From CAWAQA01 sp963784065 (GTDB taxonomy: Bacteria > Acidobacteriota > Vicinamibacteria > Vicinamibacterales > UBA2999): DNA of 64,000 nt. The DNA lies in the NCBI GenBank assembly GCA_963784065.1, contig CAWAQA010000004.1:248001-312000 (forward strand). Reading direction: 5' to 3'. Shown one piece after another: positions 42,333 to 52,628 of this stretch. A program made the translations under genes and the position numbers. The notes below the pieces were generated by a model. That model did not search any database and had not been told where the DNA came from. It was given only the letters and a program-made list of their open reading frames with translations. Numbering within the stretch: the stretch's first letter is position 1; every line of letters starts with the position of its first letter.

Positions 42333-45300
42333 ATGTTTGTCGACACCTTCATCAAGCGTCCGATCCTGGCTACCGTGTGCTCGCTCGTGATCGTCCTGGC
42401 GGGGGCGCTGGCGATTCCGACGATGCCGATCGCGCAGTATCCGGATGTCGCGCCGCCAACGGTCTCGGTCACCACCGTCTACACCGGCGCCAACGCGGAA
42501 ACGGTGGAAACGGCGGTGACGACGCCGATCGAGCAGGCGATCAACGGCGTCGAGGGCATGCTCTACATGTCTTCGTCGAGCACCAACAGCGGCGTGAGCC
42601 AGATCAATGTCACGTTCGACATCACCCGGGATTCTGACCTCGCGGCGGTAGACGTGCAGAATCGCGTCAGCCAGGCGCTGGGCCGGCTTCCGGCGGAGGT
42701 CCGGCAGAACGGCATCACGGTGCAGAAGTCCGCGAACAACTTCGTGCTGGCGGCTGGCGTCTACTCGGCCGGGGGTCAGTACGATGCGCTGTTCATCTCC
42801 AATTACCTCGACGTCTACGTCAAGGACGCGTTGAAGCGCATTCCGGGCGTGGCCGACGTGACGATCTTCGGCGAGCGCAAGTACTCGATGCGCCTGTGGC
42901 TCGATCCCGTGCGCCTCGCCGCCCGCCAGCTCACCGCCGGCGACGTCGTCAACGCCCTGCGCGAGCAGAACGTGAACGTCGCGGCCGGCAGCGTTGGGGA
43001 TTCGCCGGCACGGACGGGGCAGACCTACCAGATGAGCGTGCGCGCCGCGGGACGGCTGCGCGAAGCGAGCGAGTTCGACGACATCATCGTCAAGTCCGGC
43101 GCCGACGGCTCGCTCGTGCGCCTCAGTGACGTGGGTGCGGCGGAACTTGGCGCCGAGACCTATTCGTCCGTCCTGCGCTTTCAGGCGATCGAGGCGCTCG
43201 GATTCGCGGTGATCGCGTTGCCGACGGCCAACGCTCTCGACGTCAAGGAAGGCGTGGCGGCGGAGCTCGAGCGCCTGTCGGCATCGTTCCCGCCCGGGCT
43301 CGAGTATCGCGTGGCGTTCGACACCACGACGATCGTGGAGGAGTCGATTCGCGAAGTGGTCATCACGCTCGCGGAAGCGGTCGGCCTCGTCGTGCTCGTG
43401 ATGTTCGTGTTCCTGCAGAGCTGGCGCGCCACGCTCATCCCGGCGCTGACGATGCCGGTGTCGCTCATCGGCGCGTTCGCCTTCGTCAACCTCCTCGGAT
43501 TCTCGATCAACACGCTGACGCTGTTCGCCGTGGTGCTCGCCACCGGCATCGTCGTGGACGACGCGATCGTGGTCATCGAGAACATCGAGCGGCACATCCA
43601 GGAATACAAGAAGCCGCCGTTGCAGGCGGCGTCCGACGCGATGGGCGAGGTGTTCGGCGCCGTGATCGCGACGGCGCTGGTGCTCATCGCCGTGTTCGTG
43701 CCGGTGGCGTTCTTCCCCGGCACGACCGGCCGCCTCTATCAGCAGTTCGCGCTCACCATCGCCTTCTCCGTGGCCATCTCGGCGTTCAACGCGCTGACGC
43801 TGACGCCGGCATTGTCGGCGCTGCTGTTGAAGCATCAGGAGCTGGGCAAGGGGCACGTCTTCGGCGCCATTGAGCGCGTCATCAACGTCGGGACGAATCT
43901 CTACGTGCGGACGGTGCGCGGTCTCGTCCGCGTGCGCTGGGCGGTCGTGGTCGTGTTTCTCGGGTTGCTCGGCCTGACCTATGTCGTGTACACGCGCGTC
44001 CCGCAGGCGTTCGTGCCCGAGGAGGACGCCGGGTACTTCATCTCGATCGTGCAGGCGCCGGCCGGCGCGTCGCTCGAGTACACGACCAACGTCATGAAGC
44101 AGGCCGAGAAGGTGTTGATGAGCGTGCCCGAGGTGGAGTCGGTGTTCTCGGTTGGCGGGTTCAGTTTCTCCGGCAGCGCCCCGAACCAGGGACTGATCTT
44201 CACCCTGCTCAAGCCGTTCGCCGAGCGAGAGGAGGCGGAGCAGCGCATCCAGCTGCTGCTGCCACAGATCCGCGGCAAGTTGTTCGGCATCCAGGACGGT
44301 CTCGTCATCGCGTTTGCGCCGCCGGCGATCAACGGCCTCGGTAACTTCGGAGGGTTCTCCATCCAGATCCTCGATCAGAGCGGCCGCGGCGACATCCAGG
44401 AGCTCGGCGCCGGCACGCAGGCGTTCGTCGGTGCGTCGCAGCAGTCGCAGATCGTGACCGGGTTGTTCAGCGGCTTCACGGCCAATGATCCGCAGCTCGC
44501 GGTCGATATCGATCGTGAGAAGGCGCGCAGCGTGGGCTTGCCGATCAGCGAGATCACGAGCGCGATGCAGATCTATCTCGGGTCTTCCTACGTGAACGAC
44601 TTCGACTTCAACAACCGGGCGTATCGCGTCTACGTGCAGGCGGACAAGGCGTTCCGCTCGGATCCGCGCGATCTCGGGCAGTACTACGCGCGCACCGAGC
44701 GCGGCGAGATGGTGCCGCTCGCCAGCGTCGTGCGGGTGCGCGAAACGACCGGGCCGCAGGTGATCAGCCATTTCAACCTGTTCCGGTCAGCCGAGGTGAG
44801 CGGCGCCGCTGCGCCCGGCTTCAGCTCGGGCCAGGCAATCACGGAAGCGGAGCGGCTCGCCGAGACGTCGCTGCCGCCTGGCTTCGGTTACGCGTGGTCG
44901 GGGATCTCGTTCGAGGAGGTCCAGGCCGGGGGGCAATCGGCCGCGATCTTCGGCATCGGCCTGCTGCTCGTCTACCTCACCCTGGCGGCGCAGTACGAGT
45001 CGTTCGTGCTGCCGTTCATCGTGCTGCTCGGTGTGCCGCTGGCGATTCTCGGCGCGCTCTCGGCACAGTGGCTGCGCGGCCTGCAGAACGATCTCTACTG
45101 CCAGATCGGGCTGGTGATGCTGATCGGGCTTGCCGCGAAGAACTCGATCCTGATCGTCGAGTTTGCCGAGCAGTTGCGCGCGCAAGGGAGGTCGATCGTG
45201 GACGCGGCCATCGAAGCCGCGCGCATCCGGCTGCGGCCGATCCTGATGACGTCGCTCGCGTTCATCCTGGGCGTGATGCCGCTCGTCTTTGCGGGCGGCG

Positions 45301-45464
45301 CCGGACAGGAAGGCCGCCATTCCGTCGGCACCGCGGTCGCCGGAGGGATGTTCTTCGCCACGTTCCTGAACATCCTCTTCATCCCGATCCTCTACGTCGT
45401 GGTGCAGACGCTTCGTGGGGCGAAAGCGGGCGCCCGACTGCAGGCTGCAGACTCCAGCCATTGA
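42333..45464 (+). CDS. RND multidrug efflux pump, HAE1 family (AcrB-like)
   Basis: The 1043-residue inner-membrane pump is proton-driven and expels hydrophobic compounds. It has the HAE1 start FVDTFIKRPILATVCSLVIV, twelve transmembrane helices and two large periplasmic loops. The proton-relay residues are present: the Asp pair in GIVVDDAIVVIENI (TM4) and Lys in GLAAKNSILIVEFA (TM10). QVVARVQNR-type porter sequences (VDVQNRVSQALGRLP) are seen. The frame is intact although the adaptor upstream is broken. The 294-bp gap with a repeat element may alter coupling to the adaptor. Confidence 0.94.
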   Translation: MFVDTFIKRPILATVCSLVIVLAGALAIPTMPIAQYPDVAPPTVSVTTVYTGANAETVETAVTTPIEQAINGVEGMLYMSSSSTNSGVSQINVTFDITRDSDLAAVDVQNRVSQALGRLPAEVRQNGITVQKSANNFVLAAGVYSAGGQYDALFISNYLDVYVKDALKRIPGVADVTIFGERKYSMRLWLDPVRLAARQLTAGDVVNALREQNVNVAAGSVGDSPARTGQTYQMSVRAAGRLREASEFDDIIVKSGADGSLVRLSDVGAAELGAETYSSVLRFQAIEALGFAVIALPTANALDVKEGVAAELERLSASFPPGLEYRVAFDTTTIVEESIREVVITLAEAVGLVVLVMFVFLQSWRATLIPALTMPVSLIGAFAFVNLLGFSINTLTLFAVVLATGIVVDDAIVVIENIERHIQEYKKPPLQAASDAMGEVFGAVIATALVLIAVFVPVAFFPGTTGRLYQQFALTIAFSVAISAFNALTLTPALSALLLKHQELGKGHVFGAIERVINVGTNLYVRTVRGLVRVRWAVVVVFLGLLGLTYVVYTRVPQAFVPEEDAGYFISIVQAPAGASLEYTTNVMKQAEKVLMSVPEVESVFSVGGFSFSGSAPNQGLIFTLLKPFAEREEAEQRIQLLLPQIRGKLFGIQDGLVIAFAPPAINGLGNFGGFSIQILDQSGRGDIQELGAGTQAFVGASQQSQIVTGLFSGFTANDPQLAVDIDREKARSVGLPISEITSAMQIYLGSSYVNDFDFNNRAYRVYVQADKAFRSDPRDLGQYYARTERGEMVPLASVVRVRETTGPQVISHFNLFRSAEVSGAAAPGFSSGQAITEAERLAETSLPPGFGYAWSGISFEEVQAGGQSAAIFGIGLLLVYLTLAAQYESFVLPFIVLLGVPLAILGALSAQWLRGLQNDLYCQIGLVMLIGLAAKNSILIVEFAEQLRAQGRSIVDAAIEAARIRLRPILMTSLAFILGVMPLVFAGGAGQEGRHSVGTAVAGGMFFATFLNILFIPILYVVVQTLRGAKAGARLQAADSSH

Positions 45465-45540
45465 TCTCCGGGTTTCGGTCGTGTTCAGGCGGCGAAGCCT
45501 GGAGCCTGAGACAGCAGTCGCAGATCGCGGCGCCGCCGCG

Positions 45541-46252
45541 CTAGTGCGTCGAACCGTTCCGGCGAGTCTGCCCCCCTTCGCCTTCGTCGAATTCACCGGC
45601 GAGCAGACGATCGATGAACTCGGTCACGCCGGCTCCCCGCGCGCCGCTGGTGACGACGTCCGCGATGTCCTTCACGCGCCGGCAACGCGTTGTCCACCGC
45701 AACCGCGAGTCCGCACATGCGCAGGAATGCGTGATCGTTTTCGGCATCGCCGACGCCGGCCGTGTGCTCCGGATCGATCCCGAGCGCGTCGAGCGCTGGT
45801 GCAAGCCCCGTTGCCTTCGTCACCTCCGCAGGCAGCGCCATCACCGAACCCTTGTTGAAGATCACGTGCCATTCCAATCCGAGGTCTCGGATCGCTGCCA
45901 GCACCTGGTGTTCGTAAGGCTCGACGGTCGCGACAATCGAGAGCCCGACCGAGATCGGCACCGCTTCGCGCGCGAGTCGTGCGATGAGCGCCGGCGGGGG
46001 TGCGGAGGCGAGAGTTTCGATCGCGCGTGACGCGGGCTCGTACAGGACCGCACCGTTCTCGGCGACCACACGGTCGAAGAGGCTGGCGTGCGCGAACGTG
46101 TGGAACAGGTCGGTGAGCTCGCGGCCCGTGACCATGACGAGCCGCAAGCCGGCGTCACGTGCCCGCCGCAGGCCCTGGATCGTCGGTTCGTCCACCAGTC
46201 CATCGTGAGCAATGGTGCCGTCGTAGTCCGTTGCCAGCGCCTGATATTTCAT
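45541..46252 (-). CDS. HAD-superfamily sugar-phosphatase, Cof/SPP-like (one frameshift)
   Basis: The hydrolase probably acts on small phosphoesters. Motif I is DYDGTIA (9-15), motif II VTGRE, and motif IV GVGDAENDHAFL. The cap sequence (about 80-150) has the C2 layout of sucrose-phosphate phosphatase and Cof enzymes. One extra base at about 45676 breaks the end; correction reads VAVDNALPAVKDIADVVTSGARGAGVTEFIDRLL, the normal family C-terminus, giving 236 residues. Substrate unknown. Confidence 0.85.
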
Positions 46253-46267
46253 CGAGCCAGAAGCACG

Positions 46268-46819
46268 CTAGAATGTCCAGCCCACGCCGCCCACGAACTG
46301 CAGGTTGTGCGCCCACTCGTCGCCGAGGCCGTTGCGGTCGTAGCGGATCAACGTGTCGCCGAGATCGAATCGCAGCACGGTTGACTCGTTGAGCGGCAGT
46401 TCGACTGTCCCGCCGAGGTCGAGGGCGAGGTTGGTGTGCGGGGCCAGGCACGCGTCGGGAGGCGGGAAGATCAGAATGCAGGGGATATCCGGCTTGAAAA
46501 AGCGGTCGGAGAACCGCACGAACCCGGGACGCACGCGCCCATAGATCGCGAGGTCGCTCCACGCCATCCCGACACGGGGACCGGCGAGCACCTGCCACGC
46601 ATAGCCGCCGACCGGCTCGCTGAAGAAGAAGGACGTCGAGGCGTCCACACCCAGCCAGGCGAGGGGCGAGTAGACGACGAAGCCGCCAAGGCCCGAACGC
46701 GTCTGGTCGGGATACTCCTGGGACATGGCCGAGTAGTGAACGCCGGCCTGCGTTGTCTGAGCGTACGCGGATGAATGGACGAGAAGAAGGACGCCGAGAA
46801 GAGCGACGCGGGTACCCAT
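46268..46819 (-). CDS. outer-membrane beta-barrel protein of unknown function
   Basis: The 183-residue protein has a signal peptide (TRVALLGVLLLVHSSAYAQ) and then alternating hydrophobic strands with turn glycines, for example GGFVVYSPLAWLGVDAST, VGMAWSDLAIYGRVRPGFV and ending in FVGGVGWTF, a terminal aromatic typical of barrel assembly. Two cysteines (CILIF..DAC) may form a loop disulfide. ATG 46819 is preceded by a GAGG-like Shine-Dalgarno. Likely an eight-stranded OmpA/OmpW-type barrel; role unknown. Confidence 0.7.
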   Translation of the reverse strand: MGTRVALLGVLLLVHSSAYAQTTQAGVHYSAMSQEYPDQTRSGLGGFVVYSPLAWLGVDASTSFFFSEPVGGYAWQVLAGPRVGMAWSDLAIYGRVRPGFVRFSDRFFKPDIPCILIFPPPDACLAPHTNLALDLGGTVELPLNESTVLRFDLGDTLIRYDRNGLGDEWAHNLQFVGGVGWTF

Positions 46820-46892
46820 GAGAGCCTCCGGGCTCCAGTCTACAGTCTCCGGTGCTTTCAACCGCAGACCGTAGACCGGAGGCGGGAGACGT

Positions 46893-48309
46893 CTATTTCG
46901 TGATCTGCAGGTTCTGCCGCACCTTGGCGAAAGCGTTGGCGTAGGTATTGGCCTCGTTCTGCGGGGCCACGCCAATCATGAACAGCACGTTACCGTCCGG
47001 CATGTACACCGTGGAGACGTTGACGTACTCCTCAGCTCCCGTGACCTCCGAGACGTTGCGCAGCGTCGTCGTGAGGCCCTGGTTCCCTCCGATATTGGTG
47101 CGCTGGTAGTTGCCGGCGCGGCGGAGCTGCGGGTTCGATTTCGCGAAGCTCTGGAGCGAGCGCTTCCGTGTCCCGCTGCAGGTTGCCGCTGCCACCCTGG
47201 GTGACACCGAACTGGACGCCGTGCGTGAATGCAGGGTCGCCCTGCCCGCCATCGACGTACCCGCCCTGTGGCGCGTAGGTCACGCCACCCTGCCCGCCAC
47301 CGATCTGACTCCAGTTGGACGGGACCGCGACGCGCAGGAACTGCGCGGGACTGTACGAGCGGTACTGCGACGAGGGCGGTTCCACGCGCACCGCCGCGCG
47401 GCCGCTGGTTCCGACCGGGGCCGTGCGGCCCTGGTTCTGGGCGATCTGCTGCTGCGTCAAGGCGGGCGACATGCCCGTGAGCCGCGACTTGACCGCCTGG
47501 AACTCGGCCTGGTTTCCCGTGTTGCCCGTCACCTTCAGCATCTGCGCTTCGCGGTTGATCGCGTTGTAGCGATTGCCCGGGTTGGGATGGCTGCTCAGCC
47601 ACTCGGGGCCGCCGCCCCCGCCCTGCGATTCGATCGTCTTGAACATGTTCGCCATCTGCCGCGGGTCGTAACCGGCCCGCGCCATCATCTGGGCACCGAG
47701 GATGTCCGCCTGCGTCTCGTACTCGCGGCCGTACTTCAGGAAGTAGGTGCCGAGGCCGATCTGCGAGCCCTGCGAAATGACGCTGCCCGCCGTACCGCCA
47801 ACGATGGCGCCAAGCACCTGGCCCGCGATCGCGCCGATCTGGAACTTCTCACCCTTGGTGGCCTGAGCGGTGCCGTGGCGCAGCGCCACGTGCGAGAGCT
47901 CGTGCGCCATGACGCCCGCCATCTCGGCTTCGTTCTTCGACGCTTCGATCATCCCGCGGTTGAGGAACATGGGCCCGCCCGGCAGCGCGAAGGCGTTGAT
48001 GTCCTTCTGGTTGACCACGTCGAATGTGTAACGGAACTCCGGATGCCGGAATTCGGGCGGAATGGCCGCGGCCAGCCGCCGGCCGACGTCTTCAACGTAA
48101 CTGTCCACGCGGTCGTCGTTCAGCAGCGGCAGCTCCTTCTTGGCCTCAGCCGCCGCTTCCTGACCGAGCTGGACGTCCTGCGCCGGCGAATACTTGTTCT
48201 GCGGCGCGGTGATCTTCGTCTGCGCGGCGGAAGACGCGGTCAGCGCCGCTGTCACCATGAGCGCGGAGAGGACCTTCGCGTATCGATGAGTGGACATTCG
48301 TGCAGTCAT
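46893..48309 (-). CDS. exported M48 zinc metalloprotease (one frameshift)
   Basis: A periplasmic Ste24/BepA-type protease. Signal peptide (about 10-30), zinc motif HELSH (136-140) with following VALRHG, and the third ligand in YETQADILGAQMMARAGYDP. Substrate region SHPNPGNRYNAINREA is typical. A long Gln/Gly-rich linker leads to a C-terminal domain (YSPAQFLRVAVPSNWSQIG). One extra base at about 47157 splits it; correction reads DTEALLQSFAKSNPQLRRAG, giving 471 residues. BepA relatives help assemble or clear outer-membrane proteins, in keeping with the neighbouring barrel gene, but that link is inference. Confidence 0.86.
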
Positions 48310-48345
48310 GTGCGCCTACAGTGCAAAGAGTTCACCAAGCCGAGC

Positions 48346-50038
48346 TCATGCGTCGCGGTCCCGCCGAATCATCACTTTCTGGCCCCGGAGCGTCGCCTTC
48401 CTCATTGCCGCAACAATCTCATCCGCAAGCAGTTCCGGCACTTCAACCAGCGAGAAATTGTCGGCGATCTCAATCGAGCCGAGCGCATCTGCGGGCACGC
48501 CCGCCTCGCCGGTGATGGCTCCGACCAGGTCACCCGGCCGGATTCCGGCGCGCCTCCCCGCGTTGACGAACAGGCGAACGGAGTTCCCATCAGGGGCTCC
48601 GCGTGGAGGACGCCGGGAACCGGGGCGCGATGCGCGGTCGGCACCGGGCGTCGGCTCGAAGACGACGTCGTCGTCCTTCCCGTCCTCGCCCATCGACAAG
48701 GTGCGCGAGCTTCACGGCCGCGGCGGCGACGTCCATCAGTTCGAACTCGTCCGCGAGCGATTCCACCACGACCCGTACATCGTCGAAGTCGCCGGCCACG
48801 AGCCGCTCGCGCAACGAGGCGCGTGTCAGCTCCAGGCGCCGGGCGCGGAGGTCGGCCACCGTCGGCACCGTCTCCACGTCAATCTTCTGCTTCGTGACCT
48901 GCTCGATGCTGCGCAGCAGGCGATGCTCGCGCGGCTCGGCCAGCGTGATCGCCGTACCTTCGCGCCCGGCGCGTCCCGTCCGGCCGATGCGGTGCACGTA
49001 AGACTCGGGCGCGGCGGGGAGGTCGTAGTTGATCACGTGCGACAGGTGCGCGATGTCGAGACCGCGGGCGGCGACGTCGGTGGCAATCAGCAGGTCCGTC
49101 TTTTCGGAGCGCACGCGGTTCATGACCGCGTCACGCTGCCGCTGCTGCATGCCGCCGTGCAGGGCTTCGGCGCGGTAGCCGTGCGCGTTCAGCGTCTCGA
49201 CCAGCGAATCGACCTCGAGCCGGGTGCGGCAGAAGACGATCGCCGACGTCGGCTGCTCCATGTCGAGGATGCGATCGAGCGCCGCCGGCTTCTGCGCGCG
49301 GCGGACAATGTAGGCAACCTGCCGGACGCGGGGAAGCCTTCCGGCTTCGGCCTTCTCGTGCGCGATCGTCACTCGCGAAGGGTTGTTCAGGTGCCGCCTC
49401 GCGATGGACGTGATCTGCGCCGGCAGCGTCGCCGAGAAGAGCGTCGTCTGGCGGGTGGCCGGCGTGGACTCGAGGATCGCGTCGAGGTCTTCGGCGAAAC
49501 CCATGTCGAGCATCTCGTCCGCTTCGTCGAGGACGAGGACGTGGATGGTGTCGAGGCCGAGCGTGCCCCGGCGCAGGTGATCGAGCGCCCGGCCCGGCGT
49601 CGCGATGACGATGTCGCAGCCGCGCTCGAGGCCGCGAATCTGCTGCGTCATCGACGCGCCGCCATAGACCGGAATAACGGTGAGGCCCGTCCCCTTCGCG
49701 TACTTGTGCACGGCTTCCGCCACCTGCATCGCGAGCTCGCGCGTCGGCACGAGGACGAGCGCGCGCGGGCCGGAGCGCGCCGAACCTTTCGCTGCCTTCG
49801 CAGTCTGCGGACCGGTCGACTCGAGCAGCCGCTGGATGATCGGCAGGGCGAAGGCGGCGGTCTTGCCCGTACCTGTCGCCGCCTGCGCGAGCACGTCCTT
49901 GCCCGCGAGGATCAGGGGGATCGCTTCGCGCTGGACCGGCGTTGGCTCTTCGTAGCCGAGGGTGGCGAGGATGTTGACGAGATCGCTGGAGAGGCCCAGA
50001 GAGGAGAAGTCGGCCGCCGTGCTGGCACGAGAGGGCAT
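48346..50038 (-). CDS. DEAD-box RNA helicase with C-terminal DbpA-type RNA-binding domain (one frameshift)
   Basis: An ATP-dependent RNA helicase of the CsdA/DeaD group. Q motif region ATLGYEEPTPVQREAIP, Walker A AATGTGKTAAFALP, motif II DEADEMLDMGF, SAT (LFSATLPAQ) and motif VI HRIGRTGRAGREG. One extra base at about 48697 breaks the linker; correction joins AVKLAHLSMGEDGKDDDVVFEP to an RNA-binding DbpA domain (VRLFVNAGRRAGIRPGDLVGAI), giving 563 residues. Such enzymes remodel rRNA or mRNA, often during cold. Without the correction the protein would lose its RNA-binding tail. Confidence 0.88.
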
Positions 50039-50148
50039 CCGGCTATTGTCTCAGATGCGTGCTGTCATCAGGCGTTCTCACTTCGAGGTTCTCGTTTCTT
50101 CGTTCGTGTGCAGGTTCGTGTCGAGTGTCCACGTTCACGGCTCGTTCT

Positions 50149-50767
50149 TCAGTACCGCAACGTGACGCCGACCGTGGCCCGCCAGAAATTGACGCGCGGG
50201 CTGCTCACCCCTCCGCACGACGAGACGGTTCGACCGACGCCCCGGAAACGGCGAAGATCGAACCGCAGCCCGGCCCGGTTACCCAGCATTCCGATCGCCC
50301 CGCCGCCGACGTTGAATGCCGTCATGTTGCAATCGACCGGGACGAAGGGATCGTTCGCGACCGCCTCCATCCAGCCGAGGCCGCCGACGAGGTACGGCCG
50401 CAGCGATTCCTGCGTCCACGCCAGCGGGGCGGCGAGCATCACGTTGCCGGTCAAGGCTCTGCACATGGCTGCCGAGCACCGGCGGCGGCGGCGGCGCATT
50501 CGAGAGCAAGGGGTCAGGGTTCTGGAAGAATTGCGGGATGAACGCGTAGTCGGCCTCGACGCCGATGATCCCGATCAGCAGCGCGGCGGACCCGCCGAAG
50601 GTCACCTTCGTGCGGTTCGCTCCTTGGTACTGCAAATCGGCGAGCGTCGTGTTGCCGGCGAGGACCCAGCCGAAGAACGGGGTGAAGTACCAATCCGCTG
50701 CGACGCGCGCCGGGGTGCACGCCAGGAGACACGCCGCGAGCGCGGCTTGGGCCCAGCGGTTAGCCAA
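50149..50767 (-). CDS. small outer-membrane barrel-like protein (one frameshift)
   Basis: An exported protein of about 205 residues with signal-like QAALAACLLACTPARVAADW, then strands such as YFTPFFGWVLAGNT, VGGLGWMEAVAND and ending in VNFWRATVGVTLRY, whose terminal Tyr fits a barrel. One extra base at about 50458 breaks the frame after LGSHVQ; correction continues ALTGNVMLAAPLAW. The TTG at 50767 is the likely start: it overlaps the upstream stop by 8 nt and puts the signal peptide first. Function unknown. Confidence 0.62.
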
Positions 50768-51818
50768 GCAATGAGAAGAAGATCCTGGCGAAAGGCGACA
50801 CCGTGACGTCACCGCTCTCGAGCTGGCGCTCAAAGGGGGCCGTAAGCCCGTCGCTGTTCGCGAGGAGGATCAGGGTCAGACCCTCATCCGGCACCTTGAT
50901 GATCAGCGACGAGTAGGCGTTCGGCTCCAGCCCGAAGTGCCAGACGACCTTCTTGCCGTTCGGGAGCCGTTGCACGAACCACCCGTACCCCATCGGTCCG
51001 CCGCCACGGGGCGCCCACGCCAGGTTGCGTATCTGCTGGCTCAAGAGAAAGCCGCCATCGAGCCTGGCCTCGAAGTTCGCCAGGTCGTTGATCGAGGTGA
51101 CGAGTCCGTTCGCGGCGGTCAGGCCAAGGACGCGGTAGTTGGTGTTGGGGGTCGCGCGGCGGCTGCCGTCCACGCGATACGGCACGGCGATGCGCCCGAG
51201 GACCGCGATGAACGTGTTGAGCACGGGCGTGGGAAAGATCTGGCGCACGATCGACCCGCTGTTCGGGACGACATCCCCGCCCGGCGACGCGCTCACCATG
51301 CGAACGCTCTGGAGGACCTGCTCGTATGCGAGCATGGCGTACTGGCGGGCGCCGCATTCCTCGGCAAGGCCGGTCAGGCCGCTGAAGCGATCGGGGTTGT
51401 ATCGGTATCCGCCGGGCCCGCTGTGCGAGAGCAGTTGCCCAACGGTGGTCGTGCCGTCGGGATAGGATGACGACCAGCGGCGCACCGGATCGTCGAAGTC
51501 CACACGCCCACTCTCGATGCACTGGCGGAGAATCAGTGTCGCCGCGACTGTCTGTGACAGCCCGCCGATCGCAAAGGGCGTCTGCCGATCGACGGCCGTC
51601 GAGTTCTGCAGGTTGGCCACGCCGAACCCGCGCACCCACTCGTCCACGACGCGGCCGTCGCGCACGATCGCCAGCGCCAGGCCCGGGATGCCCGACTGCT
51701 GGCGCAACGCGTCGACGTAGCGCTCGAAGAGCGCAAACGTCAAACCCTGCGCATCGGGCTGTTGCCCGAAGAGCAGAGACACAAGGAGCACGACAGTAAT
51801 CGTCCGCAGCGTGGACAC
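50760..51818 (-). CDS. exported beta-lactamase-fold protein lacking catalytic residues
   Basis: A 352-residue member of the serine beta-lactamase/penicillin-binding (class C) family with a signal peptide (TITVVLLVSLLFGQQPDA). The fold is clear: GIPGLALAIVRDGRVVDEWVRGFG, VGQLLSHSGPGG, NTNYRVLGL and a C-terminal HFG triad position (VVWHFGLEP). But the SxxK nucleophile motif reads GGLSQ in FAIGGLSQTV, so both serine and lysine are replaced, and the YSN tyrosine is missing before NTNY. A hydrolase reaction is therefore unlikely; it may bind peptidoglycan or a ligand instead. The frame is intact, so it is maintained rather than decayed. The next gene overlaps its stop. Confidence 0.78.
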   Translation of the reverse strand: MSTLRTITVVLLVSLLFGQQPDAQGLTFALFERYVDALRQQSGIPGLALAIVRDGRVVDEWVRGFGVANLQNSTAVDRQTPFAIGGLSQTVAATLILRQCIESGRVDFDDPVRRWSSSYPDGTTTVGQLLSHSGPGGYRYNPDRFSGLTGLAEECGARQYAMLAYEQVLQSVRMVSASPGGDVVPNSGSIVRQIFPTPVLNTFIAVLGRIAVPYRVDGSRRATPNTNYRVLGLTAANGLVTSINDLANFEARLDGGFLLSQQIRNLAWAPRGGGPMGYGWFVQRLPNGKKVVWHFGLEPNAYSSLIIKVPDEGLTLILLANSDGLTAPFERQLESGDVTVSPFARIFFSLLG

Positions 51819-51878
51819 GATAGTAAGGGCAACCTCTGCTAAATACTAGCATCGCCCGCGAGGACGTGTGCTACAGTG

Positions 51879-52478
51879 ATGCGCGGCTTATCAATGCGTT
51901 CCGTTTCTGTACACTCGGGATTTGCCAATCCTGTGGCTTCTGCCCTGAGGCGGAAGAGAATCTGGGTCGCCACCTCCTTCCTCGCTGCCGCCGTCTCGAT
52001 CCAGGCACAAGAGGCGCTTCGCATCATCCCCCTCGTGCGCGACGAGCGGGTGCTGGTGACCTTCGAGCTGGCGGACGGCTTTTCCGAGGACGTGCGCGCC
52101 GCCATCCTCAGCGGGCTGAAGACCACCTTCACCTATACCGTGGACATGCGGCTCGACGTGCCCGTCTGGGCCGACCGCACCATCAGCTCCACCGTCGTGA
52201 CCACCAGCGTGGAATACGACAACCTCACGCGCCGCCACACGATCGTCCGGATGATCGACGGGCGGATGGAGCAGTCGCAGGTGACTGACGACGAGGTGGT
52301 GGTGAAGCAGTGGATGACCGCATTCAAGCAGCTGCCGCTTTTCCGGACCGCGCTGCTGCTGCCAAACCGCGACTACTACGTGCGCGTGAGCGCCGTCGCG
52401 CGGCCGACCAACGGCTCCATCCTGTGGCCGTGGGGCAGCGGCACATCGGCGCAGGCCAAGTTCACGTTCATCCGCTGA
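51879..52478 (+). CDS. exported DUF4390 protein
   Basis: The 199-residue secreted protein has an N-terminal signal (RRKRIWVATSFLAAAVSIQA) and then the DUF4390 pattern: ALRIIPLVRDERVLVTFELADG, TTFTYTVDMRLDVPVWADRT, SVEYDNLTRRHTIVR and a C-terminal YYVRVSAVARPTNG. The family is of unknown function, common in Proteobacteria and Acidobacteria, often near signalling genes. Start may be GTG 51876, ATG 51879 or ATG 51894. It diverges from the beta-lactamase-like gene by about 60 bp. Confidence 0.75.
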   Translation: MRGLSMRSVSVHSGFANPVASALRRKRIWVATSFLAAAVSIQAQEALRIIPLVRDERVLVTFELADGFSEDVRAAILSGLKTTFTYTVDMRLDVPVWADRTISSTVVTTSVEYDNLTRRHTIVRMIDGRMEQSQVTDDEVVVKQWMTAFKQLPLFRTALLLPNRDYYVRVSAVARPTNGSILWPWGSGTSAQAKFTFIR

Positions 52479-52480
52479 CG

Positions 52481-52529
52481 TCCGCCTGAAGGCGGAATCC
52501 GTACTCATGGCTTCCGGCTTCAGCCGGAA
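52481..52529. repeat. composite twin hairpin (TCCGCC/GGCGGA plus TTCCGGC-TTCA)
   Basis: TCCGCC-TGAA-GGCGGA (52481-52496) and TTCCGGC-TTCA-GCCGGAA (52512-52529) repeat the arrangement at 23163-23220 with a shorter spacer. It lies between the DUF4390 gene and the cox cluster. Confidence 0.85.
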
Positions 52530-52542
52530 CAACTCTCCGCCG

Positions 52543-52570
52543 TTGACACGCCTGCGCCAAAACAGATAAC
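52543..52570 (+). promoter_or_regulatory. candidate promoter for cox-type cluster
   Basis: -35 TTGACA (52543-52548) is consensus; a 16-bp spacer leads to -10 GATAAC (52565-52570), four of six matches. Transcription would begin about 50 nt before the ATG at 52629, which has GGGAGG upstream. Confidence 0.5.
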
Positions 52571-52628
52571 GTCGCGCACTTCCTACTCCGCTACAGTCCC
52601 ACGCCTGACCCCGTTCCGGGAGGGACCC

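Noticed and set aside
42327..44771. 814-residue minus-strand frame opposite the RND pump
   Set aside because: His/Arg-rich, no fold; the plus strand carries a complete HAE1 pump.
45541..52478. Genomic island or prophage
   Set aside because: Many short or broken genes are found here, but no integrase, phage gene, tRNA target or direct repeats are seen, and composition matches the surroundings.
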